A stretch of DNA of 64,000 bases from Paraperibacillus esterisolvens (GTDB taxonomy: Bacteria > Bacillota > Bacilli > Bacillales > DSM-1321). The stretch's first letter is position 1, and every line of letters begins with the position of its first letter. The position numbers and the translations under genes were made by a program. Location: positions 1,054,001 through 1,118,000 of the forward strand of contig NZ_CP143545.1 in the NCBI RefSeq assembly GCF_046237625.1, written 5' to 3'. Below, one piece after another: positions 1-8,478 of the stretch. A model generated the notes under the pieces. The model did no database searches. It saw only the letters and a list, made by a program, of their open reading frames with translations, and was not told where the DNA came from.

Positions 1-1931
1 CATTAGAGCTTAAGCTTGACGGCCTTGAACTGCATAGTCTCAAGGGAAAAACTATGGAAGAATTGATGACGTCCCTTAAAGACAGCACCGATGAAAGATT
101 ATTCATCATTTTTGAACTGCTCAGGAGAGGCATATCGCTTGAAGAAATTCATAATATCACCACCATTGATTTGTACTATTTAAACTGTTTTAAAAATCTG
201 GTGGAAATAGAAGGGCGAATTAAAGGGAACAGTGCAGATTCAGTAACAAAGGGAGAACTTCAGCTTTATAAAGAGACGGGTTTTTCAGACAGTTTTCTCG
301 GACGCGCATGGGGAGTGGATGAATCACTTATCAGAAGGATCAGGAAAAAGTTTGGAATAAGGGCTGCATATAAAATGGTAGATACCTGTGCAGCAGAATT
401 CGAATCAGCTACTAATTATTTTTATTCCACTTATTTTGGAGAAAATGAGCAGATGCCCACCACCAGAAAAAAGGTGCTGGTAATCGGGAGCGGGCCGATA
501 CGTATCGGTCAGGGAATCGAGTTTGATTATTGTTCAGTACATGCGGTCTATGCCTTAAAAGCGGAAGGATATGAGGCAGTGATGATCAATAATAATCCTG
601 AAACAGTCAGCACAGATTTTGCGGCTTCTGACCGGCTCTATTTCGAACCCCTGACCCTTGAATCCATCCTGAATGTACTCGAAGCTGAAGAAATTGATTC
701 GGTTATCGTCCAGTTCGGCGGCCAGACAGCGATCAATCTTGCAAAAGAGCTGGAGTCGAATGGTGTTACGCTTCTCGGAACGAGCTTTGATGTTCTTGAT
801 CAGACAGAGGATCGCAGCCGCTTTTACCAGCTGCTCCAAAAATTAGATATCCCGCATATTCCCGGATATGAGGCGGGGAGTGTTGAAGAGGTCTTCGCAC
901 ACTGCGAGACCCTCGGCTTTCCTATCCTGCTGCGGCCTTCCTATGTGATTGGGGGAAGCGGCATGGTGGTCATCCATTCTAGACAGGAGCTCCGCAAAAA
1001 GCTGGAGGATGGCTGGGAAATTGAATTCCCTGTGCTGATCGATAAATATATCAGGGGCAGTGAAGCAGAAGCGGATGTCATTGCAGATGGAACGTCAGCC
1101 GGCATTCCCATGATAGCCGAACATATCGAGAAAGCCGGTGTGCATTCAGGTGACAGCATGGTCTATCTCCCAGCCCAGAATATCAGTACATCCACTAAAG
1201 ACCTTATGCAGGAGTATGCTCTGCGCCTTGTTAAAGAGCTCGGTTATAAAGGATTGATGAATATCCAATTTGTGCTCGATGGAGAAAAGCTGTATGTCCT
1301 CGAGGTCAATCCACGGGCCAGCAGGACTGTACCGATTATCAGCAAGCTGTCAGGGGTGCCGATGGTCCAAATAGCGACAAAAGTATTGCTTGGGAAATAT
1401 TCTCTGTCGAATAAGCAGGCCGGCATACCCAGGGAGTATCCGTTCATTGCAGTGAAGTATCCCGTTTTCTCAACCTATGCTCTTGGCGGGCTGGATTCGA
1501 TAATCGGCCCGGAAATGAAATCAACAGGTGAAGGCATAGCCATAAGCCGCAGCAGGGAAGATGCTTTATATAAGGCTTTCATGAAAAAAGGCGGTTTAGG
1601 CGGGAGAAACGAAATTCTTATAAGCTCCTCGACCAGACTGGATAGCGGATTAGAATCCCAGGTGATGGAAAAAGGATTCCTGCTTACCCGTTCCGAAGAC
1701 CCGGCTGCATGGTTCCAGGAAGGAAACGGGGCTGCCGTACTTACATTCGGGACGGCCCAGGCAGATTTTGAGATCAGGAAGCTGGCGGCCAAATACAGAC
1801 TGCTAAGCTTTACAGAATTAGAAACCTTCGTTGTATTCCTGGAGTCATTATCAGGCACTGCGGACGAGGTGGTTTCTTTGCAGGAATGGAAGATGAACAT
1901 AGGAGCAAGAGGTGAGAAAATTGGCAAATGA
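1..1931 (+). CDS. carB: Carbamoyl-phosphate synthase large subunit, arginine-type (5'-truncated by window)
   Basis: Makes carbamoyl phosphate from bicarbonate, ATP and glutamine-derived ammonia together with CarA. The reading frame is open from base 3, so only the last about 640 of roughly 1,030 residues are visible; the true start lies outside the window. The visible part holds the end of the first synthetase half, the linker, and the second ATP-grasp half that starts near KKVLVIGSGPIRIGQGIEFD (nucleotide-binding glycines), followed by NPRASRTVPIISK. The C-terminal allosteric region is short. That and the direct link to argF indicate the arginine-specific enzyme (CarB) rather than pyrimidine-specific PyrAB. 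The 3' end overlaps argF by 20 bases, which suggests translational coupling in the arg operon. Identity is very secure. Confidence 0.96.
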   Translation, partial: LELKLDGLELHSLKGKTMEELMTSLKDSTDERLFIIFELLRRGISLEEIHNITTIDLYYLNCFKNLVEIEGRIKGNSADSVTKGELQLYKETGFSDSFLGRAWGVDESLIRRIRKKFGIRAAYKMVDTCAAEFESATNYFYSTYFGENEQMPTTRKKVLVIGSGPIRIGQGIEFDYCSVHAVYALKAEGYEAVMINNNPETVSTDFAASDRLYFEPLTLESILNVLEAEEIDSVIVQFGGQTAINLAKELESNGVTLLGTSFDVLDQTEDRSRFYQLLQKLDIPHIPGYEAGSVEEVFAHCETLGFPILLRPSYVIGGSGMVVIHSRQELRKKLEDGWEIEFPVLIDKYIRGSEAEADVIADGTSAGIPMIAEHIEKAGVHSGDSMVYLPAQNISTSTKDLMQEYALRLVKELGYKGLMNIQFVLDGEKLYVLEVNPRASRTVPIISKLSGVPMVQIATKVLLGKYSLSNKQAGIPREYPFIAVKYPVFSTYALGGLDSIIGPEMKSTGEGIAISRSREDALYKAFMKKGGLGGRNEILISSSTRLDSGLESQVMEKGFLLTRSEDPAAWFQEGNGAAVLTFGTAQADFEIRKLAAKYRLLSFTELETFVVFLESLSGTADEVVSLQEWKMNIGARGEKIGK

Positions 1932-2880
1932 TACAGGGGCGGCCGTGAGCAGAATACTGGGTAAAAAGGATTTTTTAACGATAGCGGATTTCAGTCCGGA
2001 AGAGATCAGCAGTATATTGGATCTCTCCGCCTGGATAAAAACAAAAAGGGCTCTCGGGGAAATATACGAGCCTCTCAGAGGAAAAACTCTTGGAATGATC
2101 TTTGAAAAATCGTCCACCAGGACCCGGGTATCCTTTGAAACCGGCATGCTGCAGCTGGGAGGGCATGCGCTGTTCCTCAGCTCACGCGACCTGCAGCTGG
2201 GCCGGGGGGAAACGATTTCTGATACAGCGGGTGTTTTATCAGAATATGTGGACGGAATCATGATCAGGACCTTCAGTCATGAAAAAGTGGAAGAATTGGC
2301 AAGGTGCGCATCTGTACCTGTAATCAATGGCCTGACGGATTTTGCTCATCCGTGCCAGGCGATTGCTGATTTATTGACAATCAGAGAAATAAAAGGATCT
2401 CTTAGAGGCTTGAAGATGGCATATGTCGGAGATGGGAACAATATGGCTCACTCCCTCATGGAGGCGTGCGGGAAAATGGGTATTCACTTTTCCCTTGCCT
2501 GTCCAAAGGAATATATGCCAAATCCAGTCTGCCTGGAAGCAAGCCGTCAGTCCGGTTCCAAGTCGGGTGCAGATATTCAGGTTACTGAAGATGTGTGGAG
2601 TGCCGTGAAGGATGCTGACATCATATATTCAGATGTGTGGACCAGCATGGGCCAGGAGGAAGAAAATGAAATCAGGCTTGAAAAGTTCAAGGGGTATCAA
2701 ATCAATCAGGAGCTTGCCAATACAGCGGCCAGGGATTATCTATTTATGCACTGCCTGCCTGCCCATCGCGGTGAGGAAGTGGAAAGTGGAGTTATAGACG
2801 GCCCCCATTCGGTCATTTTCCACCAGGCAGGGAACCGCCTCCATGCCCAAAAGGCATTATTGGTTGACCTGATGCGATGA
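1912..2880 (+). CDS. argF: Ornithine carbamoyltransferase
   Basis: Transfers the carbamoyl group to ornithine to form citrulline in cytosolic arginine synthesis. Family signatures are visible in order: the carbamoyl-phosphate loop SSTRTR (residues 67-72), HPCQAIADL in the middle, and the C-terminal HCLPAHRGEEV carrying the catalytic Cys. The 322-residue length is normal. I place the start at GTG 1912 because AGGAG lies six bases upstream, inside the carB 3' end. It is the last gene of the arg operon and is followed by a hairpin. It takes its substrate from the overlapping carB product. Confidence 0.97.
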   Translation: MRKLANDTGAAVSRILGKKDFLTIADFSPEEISSILDLSAWIKTKRALGEIYEPLRGKTLGMIFEKSSTRTRVSFETGMLQLGGHALFLSSRDLQLGRGETISDTAGVLSEYVDGIMIRTFSHEKVEELARCASVPVINGLTDFAHPCQAIADLLTIREIKGSLRGLKMAYVGDGNNMAHSLMEACGKMGIHFSLACPKEYMPNPVCLEASRQSGSKSGADIQVTEDVWSAVKDADIIYSDVWTSMGQEEENEIRLEKFKGYQINQELANTAARDYLFMHCLPAHRGEEVESGVIDGPHSVIFHQAGNRLHAQKALLVDLMR

Positions 2881-2890
2881 ACTGGATTCA

Positions 2891-2910
2891 CCGGGCATGA
2901 GAATGCCCGG
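2891..2910 (+). terminator. Hairpin behind argF
   Basis: CCGGGCAT, a GAGA loop and ATGCCCGG form a perfect 8-bp stem 11 bases after the argF stop. The following T tract is poor (CTTCTT), so termination may be incomplete. Confidence 0.7.
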
Positions 2911-2920
2911 CTTCTTATGG

Positions 2921-3075
2921 AAAAGGGGGCGGAGCTGGCTGTATCCAGGTTTCCAGCAGTTAGGTGTGAACATCATTCATCTTGCTGGCATTCCTGCCTG
3001 CGCCTTACTCCGCTCCACCGCCCTATTGTGTTTCTTCCAGCACTTGACCAGATTCCCTTTCCATGCATGGGATGG
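2921..3075. repeat. Post-terminator dispersed repeat, copy A
   Basis: Shares blocks GTATC, AGGTGTGAACATCATT, TGGCATTCCTGC, TCCGCTC, TATTGTGTTT and CTTGACCAG in the same order with copies at 23252-23367 and 35317-35460. It starts right behind the argF terminator. It has no credible open frame. Family identity is unknown to me; the boundaries are estimated by eye. Confidence 0.6.
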
Positions 3076-3140
3076 AAGTATAAAACACTGTGTTAGAAAA
3101 GTGATATTCCGAAGATAATATGGGAGGAAGGAGGGATAAA

Positions 3141-3332
3141 ATGGGCCAGAAGCACAGATTCCAGGGGGGAAGCAAGGCACCTAACAACGGCAGCTATGTG
3201 GAAGTCGGAGTTGGCGGCAGCATGGTAAGAAATCCGCGCAAGATTCATCTGAATGCCGGAGACAGCTTCCCGGAAACTACCAATGATGACAGACAGTGGG
3301 CTTACGCCCCTAAACCTCAGGCGCAAAAATGA
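3141..3332 (+). CDS. yjzC: YjzC family small protein
   Basis: A 63-residue soluble, basic protein of the YjzC family, whose function is not known. The N-terminus MGQKHRFQGG, the central NGSYVEVG and the GDSFPET segment are typical. Start ATG 3141 is chosen because AAGGAGGG lies just upstream; an earlier ATG at 3120 has no such site. The position directly after argF matches B. subtilis. It converges on yjzD and shares a two-way terminator. Confidence 0.85.
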   Translation: MGQKHRFQGGSKAPNNGSYVEVGVGGSMVRNPRKIHLNAGDSFPETTNDDRQWAYAPKPQAQK

Positions 3333-3344
3333 ATATAGGAATGC

Positions 3345-3378
3345 AAAAAGGGACACCTTTGTTCAGGTGCCCCTTTTT
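3345..3378. terminator. Bidirectional terminator yjzC/yjzD
   Basis: AAAAAGGGACACCT and AGGTGCCCCTTTTT form a long stem (one mismatch) around TTGTTC. A and T tracts on both sides serve both convergent genes. Confidence 0.85.
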
Positions 3379-3396
3379 GAACATTCGAAAACAGCA

Positions 3397-3585
3397 TCAA
3401 TGATGCGGAGTTTTTGCCGGCTCGTCAGGAATGATGGAAGCGATGATCAAAATAAGCACAGTGACCACAACCCCAATAATAGCTCCCTGAGTAAAATCAG
3501 GTTCTACTCCGTTCATGGAGCTTACAACATATGTAAGCATAAGAACTAACAGCATAGTCCAGAAAAAGGTCCAGAATATTTTCAT
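3397..3585 (-). CDS. yjzD: YjzD family membrane protein (DUF2929)
   Basis: A 62-residue membrane protein with two hydrophobic helices (about residues 5-24 and 33-52) and a short soluble tail PDEPAKTPHH. The DUF2929 family is of unknown function. Start ATG at 3585 fits GAGGTG with a normal gap; a GTG nine bases upstream overlaps the ribosome site itself and is unlikely. Gene order next to yjzC agrees with B. subtilis. Confidence 0.8.
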   Translation of the reverse strand: MKIFWTFFWTMLLVLMLTYVVSSMNGVEPDFTQGAIIGVVVTVLILIIASIIPDEPAKTPHH

Positions 3586-3765
3586 AAAGTTCACCTCAAT
3601 CCTAAAACGTCATTCTTATTTTATCATACTAAATTCTGTGAGTGCATGGCTTTTTTCTTTTCTTTGGTTTAATGACCATTCAAATATAGAATATACATAA
3701 TATTATAACCAGTGACAACCCCTGACGGGAAAAGAGATTGGATGATAAGAAAGGGAGAGCAGGGT

Positions 3766-4491
3766 ATGGAACAGCGGAATTTCCAGTTTGATGGTCAATG
3801 GAATATCGTTTATTACCCGGAGAGGCCAAGCGGATTTGCTGTCATGATCCTTGGAGACAGACATCATTATGTCGATAAGGAGGGCAGCTATTGGCAGAAT
3901 CATCCGGGCCGGTCAGAAATGCTGCAGCTCCTTAAAGATACTGGATATACTTTGCTCGCTTCAAATCTGTACAGGCCGAATTGGGGAAATGATCTATCTG
4001 TACATTCAGCCATAAAGCTGCGGCACTTGCTGTTGAAAAGTGAGATCCTGAATGACCGGATCCATATCCTTGCTGAAGGAACTGGCGCACTAACTGCTTT
4101 GAAATTGATGGCAGTGTGTCCAGAGGGATTCCGCTCTGCGGTTTTTCTTAATCCGTGCCTCTCCCTGAGGGAACTCATACAAAGGGAGAGGGAACGGAAA
4201 GTGTACTTTAAGGGTTTTCAGCAGGAAATTGCCCAGGCCTATAATCTGGATGCCGGAGAATTAGATTCCCTTGAAAGAGAAGAACTGAAAGATCCTGATA
4301 TAAAAACGCCGCTGCAGATCATTCATGTGCTTGGCGGCAGTGAGGAAGATCAGTCTCACCTATATAAAGAGCTTGAGGCATCCAGCCAGGTTGGAAGCAA
4401 AGTGGAAATTCAGTACCTTTCAGCTGAAAAGCGTTACAAATGTGCGATGCTTGCCAGGCAGTTTTTTAAAAGACATGAAAAATACCTCTAA
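3766..4491 (+). CDS. yjaU: YjaU-like alpha/beta-hydrolase-fold protein
   Basis: A 241-residue cytosolic protein with an alpha/beta hydrolase outline: an early strand region FAVMILGDRHHYVD, a YTLLASNLYRPNWGN segment and an LAEGTGALTALKLM nucleophile-elbow-like motif. The usual GxSxG serine is replaced by Thr in GTG, so activity is uncertain. Start ATG 3766 follows AAGGGAGAG; the open frame reaches back to 3712 without another ribosome site. The position between yjzD and yjaV matches B. subtilis yjaU. The biological role is unknown; it is probably co-transcribed with yjaV, 74 bases downstream. Confidence 0.72.
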   Translation: MEQRNFQFDGQWNIVYYPERPSGFAVMILGDRHHYVDKEGSYWQNHPGRSEMLQLLKDTGYTLLASNLYRPNWGNDLSVHSAIKLRHLLLKSEILNDRIHILAEGTGALTALKLMAVCPEGFRSAVFLNPCLSLRELIQRERERKVYFKGFQQEIAQAYNLDAGELDSLEREELKDPDIKTPLQIIHVLGGSEEDQSHLYKELEASSQVGSKVEIQYLSAEKRYKCAMLARQFFKRHEKYL

Positions 4492-4565
4492 TTTTCGAAA
4501 TTGGGTAAATAGAAGGCTCCTCATTCATATGATACTGAATATAGAGGAGAGCAAGAGGTGAGGAA

Positions 4566-5351
4566 ATGCAGAAATATATAGTCGTCGGAAATTTTAGATT
4601 CTTTGGCTTTCATCTTTGTAAAAAGCTGCTGGAAGAAGGATACGAGGTAGTAGGAATTGACTGGGATTCAGGAGACGCAGCCGCTTTTGAAAGCAAATTT
4701 CTTGAGATCGGGAGAAACGGCAACTTTTCCTATCTGCCCATGGAAAAATGGAATCGGGAGGAAAACGAAGATCCTGAAGCCGGGCTCCTCATTTCATATT
4801 ATGACTTTATAAAATCAGGAATGACGGCAGGACAGGAATGGAATAAGCTGAATGCTTTCAGTCTGGTAAGCGGCTGGGCAAAACAGGCAGTGTTTTTCCT
4901 TCCCCACGGATTTTCCGAAAGAATACCCGCAGATATTTTTGGGCATTCCAATTGCAGGAGAGTATCCCTTCCAACCATTTACGGCCCATGGCAGCCTGCA
5001 AATATGTGCTTCCAGGCTGCAATTGAAGGCCGAAGCAAGGAGGAAATAGGCGAAATCTGCAAAAGTGAATGCAGGGAAGATGCGATATTTGCAGAGGATT
5101 TAATGAATCTCATTCCCGCCATTTTGAAAGACAGGGAGCAGGAAATCAGTGTGTGGAGCGATACTCCCGGGTCATGGCTGCAGTGTGCTGAACAAGTGGG
5201 GATGGAACATTTTCCTGGTGATTTTCCGGACAGGGTGCCTCGGGGGAATAGCGGGAACCAGCTGCTTGTTCCTGCGCTGACAACTCCAGAAGATGGAATC
5301 CTGAAACAAACGGAACATTTTATGAAATTTCAGCAGCTGTCGAGATGGTAA
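4566..5351 (+). CDS. yjaV: YjaV-like NAD(P)-binding (epimerase-like) protein
   Basis: 261 residues with a Rossmann start (VVGNFRFFGFHLCKKLLEEG, acidic end VVGIDWD), resembling the extended SDR/epimerase fold. The classical YxxxK pair is not evident, so it may bind a nucleotide without being a normal dehydrogenase. GAGGAGAGCAAGAGG lies upstream of ATG 4566. In B. subtilis the next gene is med, a positive regulator of comK. Here med is missing and comZ follows after a separate promoter. Function unknown. Confidence 0.72.
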   Translation: MQKYIVVGNFRFFGFHLCKKLLEEGYEVVGIDWDSGDAAAFESKFLEIGRNGNFSYLPMEKWNREENEDPEAGLLISYYDFIKSGMTAGQEWNKLNAFSLVSGWAKQAVFFLPHGFSERIPADIFGHSNCRRVSLPTIYGPWQPANMCFQAAIEGRSKEEIGEICKSECREDAIFAEDLMNLIPAILKDREQEISVWSDTPGSWLQCAEQVGMEHFPGDFPDRVPRGNSGNQLLVPALTTPEDGILKQTEHFMKFQQLSRW

Positions 5352-5364
5352 GGAGTCTTCGTAA

Positions 5365-5393
5365 TTGAAAAGTAGACACTGCACGGATAAAAT
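5365..5393 (+). promoter_or_regulatory. SigA promoter for comZ
   Basis: TTGAAA at 5365-5370, a 17-base spacer and TAAAAT at 5388-5393 lie just after yjaV. This suggests comZ is transcribed on its own rather than by read-through from med as in B. subtilis. Confidence 0.65.
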
Positions 5394-5465
5394 AGGCGTA
5401 TGGACTAATTGTTTAGGCTCATAGGTCTTTTTTTTTGCAGATTTTTATATGGGGAGTGTACGAGT

Positions 5466-5657
5466 ATGGACCAAAATAGAAATATGGAATTCATGGCCAT
5501 TGCCATGAAATATTTTCCTGAAGCCAAGGAAAGGCTGGATGAGGCAGGAATAGAATTATCCATGGATCTTCTGCCGCATTTTATGGACTTATTCCAAAAG
5601 GTCATGCAGGATGCTTACGAGCTTGGAAAGCAGGATGCACTTAAGCAGGGCACTTAA
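5466..5657 (+). CDS. comZ: ComG operon repressor ComZ
   Basis: 63 residues, the exact length of B. subtilis ComZ. The pattern MEFMAIAMKYFPEAKERLDEAG, then LPHFMDLFQKVM and YELGKQDA, is characteristic. ComZ lowers expression of the comG DNA-uptake pseudopilus operon. Start ATG 5466 follows GGGGAGTG; an in-frame upstream start at 5409 is poorly supported. It ends at a shared terminator with the next minus-strand gene. The absence of med beside it is notable. Confidence 0.9.
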   Translation: MDQNRNMEFMAIAMKYFPEAKERLDEAGIELSMDLLPHFMDLFQKVMQDAYELGKQDALKQGT

Positions 5658-5663
5658 AAGGGT

Positions 5664-5694
5664 AAAAGCTGCTGGGCAGCTTTTATTTTTTTTT
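5664..5694. terminator. Terminator comZ / small minus-strand gene
   Basis: AAAAGCTGC-TGG-GCAGCTTTT followed by a T run. It overlaps the 3' end of the convergent gene. Confidence 0.85.
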
Positions 5695-5907
5695 CCTGAA
5701 AATGCCTAATATCGGTGTAATCTGCTGTATGGCCGGTTTCACCTGGTCATAGATAGTCATGATGCTGTCCACATGATTCATCATTTTTTCAAGGTCAATG
5801 CTGGATATTTTCTGAGTAAGGCTTTTATCTTCCTCCTCCTGTTTTTGGACACGGCGGGAACCGAACATGAATTGTGAAATGCGGTCCTGGTTTTCCGGTT
5901 TGTTCAA
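5683..5907 (-). CDS. Small conserved protein at the yjzB position
   Basis: 74 residues, soluble and basic at the end (FRKKK). It has an N-terminal QFMFGSRR motif and a C-terminal half MMNHVDSIMTIYDQVKPAIQQ; that pattern resembles the ends of small Bacillus proteins such as YppG and YqfQ. The start is TTG at 5907, supported by AAAGGAGGGG upstream. It sits between comZ and fabH where B. subtilis has yjzB; I cannot confirm orthology. Function unknown. Confidence 0.6.
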   Translation of the reverse strand: MNKPENQDRISQFMFGSRRVQKQEEEDKSLTQKISSIDLEKMMNHVDSIMTIYDQVKPAIQQITPILGIFRKKK

Positions 5908-6008
5908 CTTTCAGCCCCTCCTTTCAGGTTTTCTTACTGCTACTATATGAAATGGAATATTCATGGACTAGACTAAAGCCATGCTGATAAGATTTTGCTT
6001 ATTAAATA

Positions 6009-6053
6009 TTGCATGTATATATTTTTTTAGATAAAATTAGTACCAAGTCATAA
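6009..6053 (+). promoter_or_regulatory. SigA promoter with overlapping FapR operator for fabH-fabF
   Basis: TTGCAT at 6009-6014, 17 bases, TAAAAT at 6032-6037. TTAGTACCAAGTCATAA (6037-6053) matches the FapR box TTAGTACCTAGTCTTAA with three substitutions and starts at the -10. FapR represses lipid genes until malonyl-CoA releases it. Confidence 0.8.
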
Positions 6054-6109
6054 TAATTGCTAATAAAATAGAAAAGTATAAATTAAATATAAGCAGAGGG
6101 GTTGTTTAG

Positions 6110-7045
6110 ATGAATGCTGGAATAATCGGGATCGGCCGGTATCTCCCAGAAAAAATACTCACAAACTTTGATCTTGAAAAAATGGTGGATACCTCAGATG
6201 AATGGATCCGGACCAGGACCGGCATCGAGGAGCGCCGAATTGCCGGAGACGATATCAATACGTCTGATATGGCATATGAAGCTGCAAAAAAGGCCATCGA
6301 GAATGCGGGAATTGCCCCGGAAGAAATAGATTTAATCCTGGTGGCAACAGTCACTCCCGACAGGCCTTTTCCAACCGTTTCATGTATGCTTCAGGAAAGG
6401 CTGGGAGCAAGGAAAGCTGCTGCCATGGATCTCAGTGCGGCCTGTGCCGGCTTCATGTATGGAATGATAACTGCAGGCCAATTCATTCAAACCGGCGCAT
6501 ATAAACACATCTTGGTAATTGGTGTCGAGAAGCTCTCGAAAATTACAAATTGGGATGACCGCAACACGGCTGTTCTTTTTGGAGACGGGGCAGGTGCAGT
6601 CATCATGGGGCCGGTCGAAGATGGAAAGGGAATTCTCTCCTTTGAACTCGGGTCAGATGGTTCTGGAGGCAAATATTTGTACCAGGACGGTTTATACCTT
6701 AGCATGAATGGAAGAGAAGTATTTAAATTTGCTGTACGGCAGATGGGTGAATCCAGTGTAAATGTGCTTGAAAAGGCTGGATTGACTAAAGATGATGTTG
6801 ATATGCTCATTCCGCACCAGGCCAATATCAGGATCATGGAGTCAGCCCGTGAAAGGCTGAATCTCCCGCCAGAGAAGATGTCCTGTACGGTCCATAAATA
6901 TGGCAATACATCTGCTGCCTCCATTCCCCTTTCACTTGTTGAAGAACTGGAAGCAGGCAAAGTGAAGGATGGAGATGTGATTGTTATGGTCGGTTTCGGT
7001 GGAGGCTTGACATGGGGAGCCATCGCCCTCAAATGGGGAAGATAA
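6110..7045 (+). CDS. fabH: 3-oxoacyl-ACP synthase III
   Basis: Starts fatty-acid chains by condensing short (branched) acyl-CoA with malonyl-ACP. The triad is clear: Cys112 in LSAACAGFMYG, His236 in IPHQANIR, Asn266 in KYGNTSAAS. Length 311 is normal. B. subtilis has two copies; synteny makes this fabHA. It forms an operon with fabF, 42 bases downstream, and is placed under FapR by the operator at 6037. Confidence 0.96.
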   Translation: MNAGIIGIGRYLPEKILTNFDLEKMVDTSDEWIRTRTGIEERRIAGDDINTSDMAYEAAKKAIENAGIAPEEIDLILVATVTPDRPFPTVSCMLQERLGARKAAAMDLSAACAGFMYGMITAGQFIQTGAYKHILVIGVEKLSKITNWDDRNTAVLFGDGAGAVIMGPVEDGKGILSFELGSDGSGGKYLYQDGLYLSMNGREVFKFAVRQMGESSVNVLEKAGLTKDDVDMLIPHQANIRIMESARERLNLPPEKMSCTVHKYGNTSAASIPLSLVEELEAGKVKDGDVIVMVGFGGGLTWGAIALKWGR

Positions 7046-7087
7046 GATTTAAAATAAATGGATGATGAGATAGAAAGGAAGAATTAA

Positions 7088-8326
7088 ATGACTAAACGCA
7101 GAGTTGTTGTAACTGGATTAGGCTCGCTTACTCCAATCGGTAAGGATACTGAAACCTTCTGGCAGAATGCTGTCGCTGGAGTTTCCGGAGTAGGACCGCT
7201 CACAAGGGTGAATGCTGAGGATTATCCGGCAAAAGTAGCCGCTGAAATAAATGATTTTAATTCTGCAGATTTCATTGATAAGAAGGATGCCAGGAAAATG
7301 GACCGTTTCACACAGTACGCGGTGGCTGCGTCCTTGATGGCCGTGAAAGACGCCGGCCTTGAGATCAATGAGAACAACGCTGCCCGCATCGGAGTGTGGA
7401 TCGGTTCGGGCATCGGCGGAATGGAAACATTCGAAAACCAATTCGAGACTCTCCTTAACAGAGGGCCACGCAGAGTCAGTCCTTTCTTTGTGCCCATGAT
7501 GATTCCCGATATGGCCGCGGGACAGGTTTCGATTACTCTGGGTGCCAAAGGATTTAACTCATGTACGGTAACTGCCTGTGCCACAGGCACCAATTCAATC
7601 GGAGATGCTTTTAAAGTCATACAGCGTGGAGACGCGGATGCGATGGTGACCGGCGGCTCAGAAGCACCGATCACCAGGATGGCCATTGCAGGCTTTTGTG
7701 CAAACACTGCCCTTTCAACTAATCCCGACCCCAAGACGGCAAGCAGGCCGTTTGATAAGAACCGGGATGGCTTTGTTATAGGTGAAGGAGCTGGGATTGT
7801 AGTCCTCGAGGAACTGGAGCATGCCCTTGCCAGAGGGGCTAAAATTTATGCCGAAATAGTCGGGTACGGGGCGACAGGTGATGCCCACCATATTACCGCA
7901 CCTGCGCCAGGGGGAGAAGGCGGTGCACGTGCCATGAGAATGGCTATTGAGGATTCCGGGCTCCGTCCTGAAGATATACAGTACATCAATGCTCACGGCA
8001 CCAGCACACCTTATAATGATAAATTTGAGACCATGGCAATCAAGGAAGTATTCGGGGACAGTGCAGTCAATCTCGCCGTCAGCTCTACTAAATCGATGAC
8101 CGGTCATCTGCTTGGGGCAGCTGGCGGGATAGAAGCGATCCTGACAGTGCTCGCCATCAAAAACAATCTTGTACCGCCGACCATTAACCTTGAGGAGCAG
8201 GATCCGGAATGCGATTTGGATTATGTTCCTAATAAAGCCCGGGAAATGGAAGTGAACGCTGCTCTTAGCAATTCATTGGGCTTTGGCGGCCACAATGCAA
8301 CCCTGGTATTCAAGAAATATAAATAA
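7088..8326 (+). CDS. fabF: 3-oxoacyl-ACP synthase II
   Basis: Elongates acyl-ACP with malonyl-ACP in type II fatty-acid synthesis. The Cys164-His303-His340 triad is visible in TVTACATGTNS, NAHGTSTPYND and KSMTGHLLGAAGG. Full length (412 residues). It follows fabH with its own AGAAAGGAAG site and ends in a strong terminator, so fabH-fabF is a two-gene FapR unit. Confidence 0.97.
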   Translation: MTKRRVVVTGLGSLTPIGKDTETFWQNAVAGVSGVGPLTRVNAEDYPAKVAAEINDFNSADFIDKKDARKMDRFTQYAVAASLMAVKDAGLEINENNAARIGVWIGSGIGGMETFENQFETLLNRGPRRVSPFFVPMMIPDMAAGQVSITLGAKGFNSCTVTACATGTNSIGDAFKVIQRGDADAMVTGGSEAPITRMAIAGFCANTALSTNPDPKTASRPFDKNRDGFVIGEGAGIVVLEELEHALARGAKIYAEIVGYGATGDAHHITAPAPGGEGGARAMRMAIEDSGLRPEDIQYINAHGTSTPYNDKFETMAIKEVFGDSAVNLAVSSTKSMTGHLLGAAGGIEAILTVLAIKNNLVPPTINLEEQDPECDLDYVPNKAREMEVNAALSNSLGFGGHNATLVFKKYK

Positions 8327-8342
8327 ATCAGAGAGGCAAATG

Positions 8343-8370
8343 CCGGTTCCTATATGGATCCGGTTTTTTT
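8343..8370 (+). terminator. Terminator of fabH-fabF
   Basis: CCGGTTCC, TATAT, GGATCCGG (one mismatch) and then seven T. Confidence 0.88.
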
Positions 8371-8478
8371 GTCCGTTTGAGTCACTGCCGGCTTTTAGTG
8401 GATTTCTCATTTGGAAATGGCACATTCCAGTCTGCCGCATATAATAAACCATAATTTTGATGAAGGGATGAGAGGGGT

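Noticed and set aside
1475..1927. Long open frame antisense to carB (150 codons)
   Set aside because: No ribosome site and no family features; it mirrors a strongly conserved gene on the other strand.
6487..7032. 181-codon frame antisense to fabH
   Set aside because: Shadow of fabH; composition follows the reverse of conserved codons and there is no start signal.
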